A DNA stretch of 64,000 nucleotides from the NCBI GenBank assembly GCA_020722565.1, contig DYKO01000001.1, forward strand, positions 124,001 to 188,000. Reading direction: 5' to 3'. Shown here one piece after another: positions 57,990-64,000 of this stretch. Positions within the stretch are counted from its first letter, which is position 1, and every line of letters starts with the position of its first letter. A program made the position numbers and the translations under genes. The notes below the pieces were generated by a model. The model searched no databases and had not been told where the DNA came from. It saw only the letters and a program-made list of their open reading frames with translations. This DNA is from Rikenella microfusus. GTDB taxonomy: Bacteria; Bacteroidota; Bacteroidia; Bacteroidales; Tenuifilaceae.

Positions 57990-58838
57990 TTATTGATGGA
58001 GCGTTCCGGTATCAACCACAGGGCGTGCCGATTCATCGGAGCAAAGCACTACCATGAGATTACTAACCATCGCGGCCTTTTTTTCCTCATCAAGATCAAC
58101 AATTTGCTTCTGCGAGAGCTGCTCAAGGGCCATCTGCACCATGCCTACAGCGCCCTCAACTATTTTGCTGCGTGCAGCAACAACCGCAGTGGCCTGCTGC
58201 CTACGAAGCATGGCTCCTGCAATTTCCGATGCATATGCTATGTAATTTATACGTGCCTCTATCACCTCTATGCCGGCTATCAATAATCTATCAATTAGTT
58301 CGATTTCCAACTTGTGATTTACCACTTCACCGCCAGCCCTTAGAGTTATCTCCTCCGCTTCGTGTTCAAAATTGTCGTACGGGAACATTCCGGCAAGTTT
58401 ACGTAGTGCCGCATCGCTCTGAACCATCACAAAATGTTCATACTCATCAACCTCAAAGGATGCCTTAAATGTATTCTGCACCCTCCATACCAGCACCAAC
58501 CCAATCATAATGGGGTTGCCTACCTTGTCGTTAACCTTTATTGGCTCACTGTTGAAGTTACGCGCCCTGAGCGAAATACGCTTTTTTACATAAAACGGAT
58601 TTGTCCAGAAAAATCCGTTTCGTTTGATAGTTCCCATATACTTACCAAAAAGTACCAGCACTGCCGATTCATTGGGGTTTACCACAACAAACCCTGGCAT
58701 TATCAGCACAACCGGTATAAAGCACAACACGAACCATGGCGATTCGGTTAGTATCAGCATGGTAATGGTCCCGCCTAACAGCGCAATGAGCAGTACAAGA
58801 TACAGGTACCCCGACTTTGGATTAAATTCTCTTTCCAT
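57990..58838 (-). CDS. SPFH (stomatin/prohibitin-like) membrane protein
   Basis: 282 residues. Two N-terminal membrane segments (about 11-30 and 33-52) precede the SPFH/Band 7 domain (about 53-230), with GFVVVNPNESAVLVLFGKYMGTIK, RARNFNSEPIKVNDKVGNPI and IEVIEARINYIAYASEIAGAMLRRQQATAVVAARSKI. SPFH proteins build large rings at membranes and often modulate proteases or membrane microdomains. The protein is first in an operon with a ribbon-helix-helix protein and a zinc-ribbon protein; I recall this grouping in other Bacteroidota. No FtsH or NfeD partner is nearby. Confidence 0.92.
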   Translation of the reverse strand: MEREFNPKSGYLYLVLLIALLGGTITMLILTESPWFVLCFIPVVLIMPGFVVVNPNESAVLVLFGKYMGTIKRNGFFWTNPFYVKKRISLRARNFNSEPIKVNDKVGNPIMIGLVLVWRVQNTFKASFEVDEYEHFVMVQSDAALRKLAGMFPYDNFEHEAEEITLRAGGEVVNHKLEIELIDRLLIAGIEVIEARINYIAYASEIAGAMLRRQQATAVVAARSKIVEGAVGMVQMALEQLSQKQIVDLDEEKKAAMVSNLMVVLCSDESARPVVDTGTLHQ

Positions 58839-58845
58839 AATTAAA

Positions 58846-58871
58846 TTATTAAAATAATATCAATTTGATAT
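58846..58871. promoter_or_regulatory. Operator-like palindromes upstream of the SPFH gene
   Basis: ATATCAATTTGATAT (58857-58871) is a perfect 7+1+7 palindrome and ATTATTAAAATAAT (58846-58859) a second one beside it. The first covers the predicted transcription start of the SPFH operon, just downstream of the -7 element. The region is AT-rich, so chance palindromes are possible. Ribbon-helix-helix repressors typically bind such short, paired symmetrical sites. Confidence 0.5.
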
Positions 58872-58873
58872 CA

Positions 58874-58905
58874 CAAAGATACGTAACCATTAAACCTAAG
58901 TCAAC
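58874..58905 (-). promoter_or_regulatory. Predicted promoter of the SPFH operon
   Basis: On the minus strand GTTG (58905-58902), a 20-base spacer and TATCTTTG (58881-58874), the latter an exact -7 match. The predicted start near 58867 falls in the palindrome. Confidence 0.55.
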
Positions 58906-59203
58906 ATTTCTGCAATTTTTTAAATCGATTTTTTTAAAATTTAATGCATCTATTTATCCTTAAACACATTATTAGATAGAGTAAAAAAGAAAAAACAAAT
59001 TAACCATCAATTGTTAGTCATTGCAATTTATATCAATCCCAAATTACGCATTTGTTAATGCGATTTTGCCTAAAGGCCAACTAAATCAATGATTTGTCGG
59101 GATTAACCCATATACCCATTGAGCAACCAACAAACTAAGCATTAGTTCATTACATTCCTTATGCTTAATCTGGGTTAATCCAAAAAAGGGCGATATAATC
59201 GGC

Positions 59204-59422
59204 CTATTCGGAAATCTTTAGTAAAAGTTTGTCAAAATTATCCCTAGGCGATGTTGGGGTTGAGCTAACCAGCTCCATCATCCTACGCTTGGTTTCATGA
59301 GCCATGTATCCGAACTCAGAAATGCGCACCAGCAAAATTATTGGTACAGATTTAAACCAGCTGTTTTTCCGAAACTTTTTACAATTTGCATTCATTGGTG
59401 AGTAGAGTTTTACCATAGGCAT
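59204..59422 (-). CDS. Possible small basic protein, unknown
   Basis: 72 codons (MPMVKLYSPMNANCKKF...), basic, with a short hydrophobic run VPIILLVRI and a C-terminal helix. It lies in a gap between the SPFH and rtcB operons and does not shadow another gene, which is its main support. No homology is recognised and it may be chance. The start could also be at an internal Met. Confidence 0.3.
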   Translation of the reverse strand: MPMVKLYSPMNANCKKFRKNSWFKSVPIILLVRISEFGYMAHETKRRMMELVSSTPTSPRDNFDKLLLKISE

Positions 59423-59596
59423 CTACTAATTAACGCACACTACTGTAACGGTTATGATGAAAAAGTATTGCACGTTTAAAAAAATTATATTTGAATCATC
59501 CTGCTATCGAAACCTTCCTTTTTTATTGCATTGCTGAAAAGTTTAATTGTAGTAGCTCATCAAAATGTAATTACGCTGATGGCAAACAATTAAAAA

Positions 59597-61048
59597 TCAC
59601 TCCCATCTATGCCGTTTCTCAGGTTCAGCCATTCGAACAATCCGTGGGTAAAATTTGGCCAAAACCTCCACCAGTTCCGATTGGTACTGCATTACCTCGT
59701 CAATATCCTTATATGCCATTGGGAACTCATCCAAACCGCCGCCAATCAGTTCAACGCCATACCTATCGAGTATGTACCTCAAATCAGCAAGGCTGAACGA
59801 TTGAAGAGCTTTATGCCTCGACATTCTTCGGCCTGCCCCATGCGAGGCAGAGTTAAGAGATTCGGGTTTTGCCTTGCCCCTTACAACATAGGCTGCATGC
59901 ACCATAGTGCCCGATATAATACCCAGCGAACCTGTATGAGCCGGAGTTGCCCCCTTTCGGTGAACAATTGCCCTGCGGCCATCGGGGAGTGTCTCGCGCC
60001 ATGCAAAGTTATGGTGGTTTTCAACCCTGATTATGGGCTGCTCCTTCAGCTCCCGGCTTATCTTTTCATGAATCTCCCTATGATTTGCCGAGGCATACTC
60101 GCCGGCCAGGTTCATGGCCAACCAGTACTCCTGCCCCTCGTCGGTATCCAGATCTAGCCAGGCCAAATGTTTTGCCCTGCCGGGTAGCTTTATTTTCGAC
60201 ATAGCCAACTTTGAGTAATGCAATGCAATCTCGCTGCCAAAACCTCGTGAACCCGAATGGGATAGCACTGCAAGGTATCGTCCTGGCAGCAGTTTCAAGA
60301 GTTCATCGTATTCCAGGACATGCAGTTCTCCCCACTGTACAAAGTGATTTCCTCCACCCGAGGTTCCCAACTGGCTGAAAGCCAAATCGCGAAACTTTCT
60401 TATTACGCTGGTTGCACTCCATTCCTTTCTATCAAAAAGAGATGAGTCAATATGGTTTCTATTTTTACCGCCTACACCAAAAATGGTTGTCATCAAAAGC
60501 GTTTGCCGCAAATATTCGGTACGAGTTTTTATGACCTCCGGCGTAAGCTGAAAAACCGACATGCACATTCTACAGGCAATATCAACCCCAACTGCATAGG
60601 GGATAACAACATTGGCAGTTGTAGCCAGTACACCACCAATGGGTAGGCCATAGCCCTCATGAGCATCGGCCATTAGCGCACCGGCAACAGAAATAGGAAG
60701 CGACATGGCATTTTCCATTTGCTCAATGGCTCCGGGTTCAATATTTTCGGCACCATATACCCTATAGGGCAGAGGTTCCCTCAACACAGGTATTCCCGTA
60801 GGCTCAATTTCTGATGCTTTTGCTTGTAAAGGGCTATCGAGTATTTTTATCAGGTTTTGAAATTGCTCCGGTACCTCAACTGTCCCATCGTTCGGCAGCC
60901 ATTCCTGCAAAAAATCGATTATGGCTATCCGGGTGGTCTTTCTGGAATGAATTAAATCATTTGCATGGGCGCAAATGGCATCAATCTGCGCCACAGTATG
61001 CGTTTTAAGAAAACGAAGATCCTTTGGTTTCAGTTTGCCCTTGCCCAT
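59597..61048 (-). CDS. rtcB: RNA-splicing ligase RtcB
   Basis: 483 residues from ATG 61048 (MGKGKLKPKDLRFL). The manganese and guanylate site motifs are present: DAHEGYGLPIGGV, VGVDIACRM with the metal-binding Cys, SGGGNHFVQWGEL, HSGSRGFG, VENHHNFAW and NSASHGAGRRMSR with the His that carries GMP. RtcB joins 2',3'-cyclic phosphate or 3'-phosphate ends to 5'-OH ends of RNA, as in RNA repair. It follows an ECF sigma factor gene by 41 bp in the same direction, with no RtcA or RtcR nearby, so repair may be under sigma-factor control here. Confidence 0.95.
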   Translation of the reverse strand: MGKGKLKPKDLRFLKTHTVAQIDAICAHANDLIHSRKTTRIAIIDFLQEWLPNDGTVEVPEQFQNLIKILDSPLQAKASEIEPTGIPVLREPLPYRVYGAENIEPGAIEQMENAMSLPISVAGALMADAHEGYGLPIGGVLATTANVVIPYAVGVDIACRMCMSVFQLTPEVIKTRTEYLRQTLLMTTIFGVGGKNRNHIDSSLFDRKEWSATSVIRKFRDLAFSQLGTSGGGNHFVQWGELHVLEYDELLKLLPGRYLAVLSHSGSRGFGSEIALHYSKLAMSKIKLPGRAKHLAWLDLDTDEGQEYWLAMNLAGEYASANHREIHEKISRELKEQPIIRVENHHNFAWRETLPDGRRAIVHRKGATPAHTGSLGIISGTMVHAAYVVRGKAKPESLNSASHGAGRRMSRHKALQSFSLADLRYILDRYGVELIGGGLDEFPMAYKDIDEVMQYQSELVEVLAKFYPRIVRMAEPEKRHRWE

Positions 61049-61089
61049 GCAACAAATATAATCATAGGGAAAGGGTAAATGCAACAATA

Positions 61090-61686
61090 TTACACCATCT
61101 CGAACTCCAGATTCAGGTTCTTTTGCTTAACCATTTTACGAAGGTTGATAAGGGCGTAACGCATTCTCCCAAGGGCAGTGTTTATGCTTACATTGGTAAC
61201 CTCGGCAATCTCTTTAAAACTCAAATCGCCATAAAAGCGAAGCATTACCACCTCGCGTTGGTCATCGGGCAAATAATCAATTAAAGCTCGAACCTCATAA
61301 AGCACGCGCTCGTAAACCATACGTTGCTCTACGGTTGCCTCAGCAAAACGGGGTGTGCTGAAAATATCATTCGGGAAATCGTAGTTTAATACCTCGCGGT
61401 ATTGCTTGTTATGTCTAAACTGGTCAATAACCAAATTATGCGCTATGCGCATAAGCCATGAGCCAAAGCGATTAGTTTCGGCGTAACGTCCCTCTTTTAC
61501 CGATTTAATTGCCTTGATAAAGGTTTCCTGCAGCAAATCCTCTGCTAGATGGGGCTTTCGCACCATTAAAAGTATGTAGGTATAAATTTTACGTTCATAC
61601 CTGCGGTAAAGCATCTCAAGAGCAGAATTATCGTCCAAAACAAAATCCGACAGAAGCTCACAGTCGGAACGATTAATGGTGTTCAC
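61090..61686 (-). CDS. ECF-subfamily RNA polymerase sigma factor
   Basis: 198 residues. Region 2 (SALEMLYRRYERKIYTYILL and HLAEDLLQETFIKAI) and region 4 (LPDDQREVVMLRFYGDLSFKEIAEVTNVSINTALGRMRYA) are both clear. No anti-sigma factor is encoded next to it; the following gene is rtcB. Without an anti-sigma or FecR-type partner its control is unknown. Confidence 0.95.
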   Translation of the reverse strand: MNTINRSDCELLSDFVLDDNSALEMLYRRYERKIYTYILLMVRKPHLAEDLLQETFIKAIKSVKEGRYAETNRFGSWLMRIAHNLVIDQFRHNKQYREVLNYDFPNDIFSTPRFAEATVEQRMVYERVLYEVRALIDYLPDDQREVVMLRFYGDLSFKEIAEVTNVSINTALGRMRYALINLRKMVKQKNLNLEFEMV

Positions 61687-61956
61687 AGCAACCTCCTTAA
61701 ATTTGGTTAGCGTGTAGAGCTTCTATCGATAGGCAGTGAAGTTTAATTGTTAAAATGTATTGCAATTATACAAAACCTGATTCAAAAATGCAAGTTTCTT
61801 TTTATTTATACATAAAACACAACCTAAAGGTTACGTTGGAAGTGCTGGGTATATTAATGGTTTAATTCCTTCAATTACTGTGCCAAACTCAGTTTATCGA
61901 TTTTTCTTAGATATCAATATTTTTAAAATAATTTAGAATGCCTAAGCAGTATTCCT

Positions 61957-62413
61957 ATGGAAACCCGTCCTAAGTTAAAACCTGAAGCCTCATTGTGGGA
62001 TAAATTTATTGATACCCTGATTATTGTTCTGAATACTTCAATTTGGGGCTATTGCCTTATTGAAATACCCAAAGTTCAAGAATCAAATGGAGAATATTAT
62101 TTTCTACCCATGATAACCACCTCATTATCATTTATTTTTATAATACTTAACCAATTCCCACACGTTTTCAATTATCCAATTAGGGTAAACGAACAAAATG
62201 CCCTGCAAGCTGTACACACTTGCAACACGAATGCTGCGTATAACCAATCTAAGCATGGTTTTGATGTTTTTCCTGATACAAATAGCTGTCACCTACACAG
62301 AGGTACACCAGCTGGCAGTTCCTTTTTTGCTGGTAATAAGCACCATTAGTGCATCAATATATCTCCTTGCGGCAGTTATCTATTTCATAATAAGAATGCA
62401 TGGTTCTAAATAA
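61957..62413 (+). pseudogene. Frameshifted DUF1648-like membrane protein
   Basis: Two overlapping frames make up one gene. The first (from 61957, METRPKLKPEAS) contains FIILNQFPHVFNYPIRVNEQNA. Near 62205 the family pattern jumps to the +1 frame, which continues LYTLATRMLRITNLSMVLMFFLIQ and a final membrane helix to 62413. The first frame instead runs on as hydrophilic nonsense to 62349. The first part also seems to lack the roughly 20 residues usually found between the first membrane helix and the second, so this looks like decay rather than a single sequencing error. A base-calling error at the shift remains possible. Confidence 0.7.
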
Positions 62414-62611
62414 ATTTTTATCCGCTTCCATGGTGAATTAATTAAAACTATCAAAAAGAGCGACCAAATCAACTGATGTGTGATAAGTTACTTAGTTTTT
62501 AAAATAAGAGCCTGATCATCAATAGATTTCGGAGGAGTAAAAGTTGATGAACAATTTGAAGGTCTTTAAGGTTTACACTTAAAATATTGAAACGAATAAG
62601 TGGCTTTTCGC

Positions 62612-62619
62612 TACCTTTG
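62612..62619 (+). promoter_or_regulatory. Candidate -7 element of uvrA
   Basis: TACCTTTG is an exact TAnnTTTG, 22 bases before the uvrA ATG. An ATTG at 62586-62589 is 22 bases upstream, slightly too far for a standard -33. Confidence 0.4.
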
Positions 62620-62640
62620 TAGGTTACTTTGAACAGAAAA

Positions 62641-64000
62641 ATGCAAAATCACAATAGGTTTATTTCCATAAGAGGGGCAAGGGTTCATAACCTTAAAAAC
62701 ATCAACCTTGATATTCCCCGCAACAAGTTGGTGGTAATAACCGGGGTATCGGGTTCGGGTAAATCGTCGTTGGCCTTTGACACCATTTATGCCGAAGGGC
62801 AAAGGCGATACGTAGAGAGCTTATCGGCATATGCTCGGCAGTTCCTGGGTCGCATATCGAAACCTGAGGTTGATATGATTAGCGGCATACCGCCAGCTAT
62901 TGCCATTGAGCAAAAAGTAAATACCCGAAATCCACGCTCCACCGTTGGAACATCAACGGAAATATACGATTACCTGAGGCTGCTGTTTGCCCGAATAGGC
63001 AAAACCTATTCCCCAGTATCCGGTAAGGAGGTTAAGCGCCACTCGGTTACCGATGTGGTAAATTTCATTACAGCACACCCCGCCGGAACCCGAATGACTC
63101 TGTTGGCCCCCATAGCCGTTAATGGCAATATCAAAACTAAGCTGGAGGAGCTCAACCGTGAGGGTTTCACCCGTATCAAAATAGGTGATCAGATTATCAG
63201 AATTGATGATGCAAGGAATCGTGACCTAATCGACATTTCGCAGGCAAACATAAGTTTGATAATCGACCGTTTTACGGTTGCAACCGAAGAAGAATTCATT
63301 AGCCGAGTAGCCGATTCTGTTCAAACTGCCTTTGCCGAAGGCAATGGATTTTGCTACCTTCAAATTGAAAATGGCAATGGGGTCAAGGAGGAGCAATTCT
63401 CCAACCTATACGAGTTGGATGGGATAAAGTTTGAGCAACCCTCTGAGCACCTATTCAACTTCAACAGCCCCCTAGGAGCCTGCCCAACCTGTGAAGGCTA
63501 CGGGAAGGTAATAGGTATTGATGAGGAACTGGTTATTCCCAATAAGGGATTATCGATATACGAAGATGCCATAGCCTGCTGGAAAGGGGAATCGATGGGT
63601 TGGTACAAGGATAGAGTAATTGAGAATGCCCATAGGTATAACATCCCCATACATACCCCCTACTACAAGCTTACCCCTGAACAGAAGGAACTATTATGGA
63701 AAGGCACCCAGCACTTTATGGGTATTAACGATTTCTTCAGGGAACTCGAAGAAAAACGATATAAGATTCAGTACCGCGTAATGCTATCGCGATACATGGG
63801 TAAAACCACCTGTTCCATCTGCAAAGGAAGCCGATTACGGCCGGAGGCATCGTATGTTAAGGTAGCGGGCTACACCATTCAGGATATGGTTAGTATGCAA
63901 ATTGAGGAGCTAAGCGAGGTTTTCCACAATATAGAACTCGACGAACATGATACAACGGTTGCCAAACGGTTGCTAATTGAAATTAACAACCGGCTATCGT
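62641..64000 (+). CDS. uvrA: Excinuclease ABC subunit A (N-terminal part, runs off the window)
   Basis: About 453 residues are visible; the gene continues past base 64000. Starts at ATG 62641. The first ATP-binding cassette has Walker [15 protein letters not shown], then [15 protein letters not shown], the UvrB-interaction segment, and the zinc-module Cys pairs in CPTCEGYG and [13 protein letters not shown]. UvrA recognises bulky DNA lesions as a dimer and loads UvrB for nucleotide excision repair. The truncation is from the window edge, and no defect is visible in the part present. Confidence 0.97.
   Translation, partial: MQNHNRFISIRGARVHNLKNINLDIPRNKLVVITGVSGSGKSSLAFDTIYAEGQRRYVESLSAYARQFLGRISKPEVDMISGIPPAIAIEQKVNTRNPRSTVGTSTEIYDYLRLLFARIGKTYSPVSGKEVKRHSVTDVVNFITAHPAGTRMTLLAPIAVNGNIKTKLEELNREGFTRIKIGDQIIRIDDARNRDLIDISQANISLIIDRFTVATEEEFISRVADSVQTAFAEGNGFCYLQIENGNGVKEEQFSNLYELDGIKFEQPSEHLFNFNSPLGACPTCEGYGKVIGIDEELVIPNKGLSIYEDAIACWKGESMGWYKDRVIENAHRYNIPIHTPYYKLTPEQKELLWKGTQHFMGINDFFRELEEKRYKIQYRVMLSRYMGKTTCSICKGSRLRPEASYVKVAGYTIQDMVSMQIEELSEVFHNIELDEHDTTVAKRLLIEINNRLS

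Larger units (their letters stand above)
58839..59203. other. Intergenic region upstream of the SPFH operon
   Basis: 365 bases. The first 70 hold two palindromes and a promoter for the SPFH operon, listed separately. From about 58910 to 59200 I see no gene; it is AT-rich without repeats I can support. Confidence 0.6.

Noticed and set aside
57795-58286. 163-codon open frame opposite the SPFH operon
   Set aside because: Overlaps three better supported genes on the other strand and has no family resemblance.
59609-60157. 182-codon open frame opposite rtcB
   Set aside because: Antisense to conserved RtcB motifs; cysteine- and proline-rich shadow translation.

Overview
The window is a chromosomal segment of a Bacteroidota bacterium, probably Bacteroidales or Marinilabiliales. 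The evidence is four SusC/SusD-type outer-membrane pairs, lipoproteins with Cys lipoboxes, LysM, WbqC and SPFH genes typical of the phylum, and promoters of the Bacteroidota form (TTTG, about 20 bases, TAnnTTTG). Shine-Dalgarno sequences are mostly absent, with one clear exception at infC. I saw no tRNA, rRNA, CRISPR array, intact transposase or integrase.

Region by region. 1-14190 is a minus-strand run of three SusC/SusD pairs. The first SusD is cut by the window edge, and the second pair carries an extra lipoprotein. 14671-19441 holds an M1 aminopeptidase lipoprotein, an orphan cytosine-5 DNA methyltransferase and a gene-poor 1.1 kb stretch. 19442-24631 has yicC-gmk-nadD, a DUF486 membrane protein, a SiaC-like phosphoprotein, an RteC-like protein and hydE. 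24632-30089 is a fourth SusC/SusD pair framed by 53-bp direct repeats and heptamer repeats. 30090-36952 is housekeeping: wbqC, lepB, dapB and plsY-thrS-infC-rpmI-rplT. 37394-47138 carries pckA, a CDF metal exporter, a LysM/periplasmic-binding fusion, a Snf2 helicase, purC and phoH. 47303-56277 is a plus-strand series: SAM hydroxide adenosyltransferase-like gene, mazG, an ABC permease, tpiA, prmA and a 1532-residue envelope protein of unknown function. 56283-64000 has a phosphoesterase, rsmE, an SPFH/ribbon-helix-helix/zinc-ribbon operon, an ECF sigma-rtcB operon, a broken DUF1648-like gene and the start of uvrA.

How they fit together. The SusC/SusD pairs would form TonB-driven outer-membrane importers. 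No glycoside hydrolase, HTCS or SusR-type regulator lies beside them, while a lipoprotein aminopeptidase does, so peptides are as plausible a substrate as glycans. The most unusual structure is a 300-bp block carrying promoter, leader, signal peptide and N-terminal domain. It is identical at the 5' ends of the second and third susC genes, and 224 bp of it recurs in the fourth, although the bodies of these genes are diverged. Two of the four pairs are thus bracketed by direct repeats about 5.1-5.2 kb apart and look like gain/loss or exchange modules. Other points of note are an apparent AUA start for infC behind a strong Shine-Dalgarno sequence, and an operator-like palindrome on the likely transcription start of the SPFH operon, which encodes its own ribbon-helix-helix protein.
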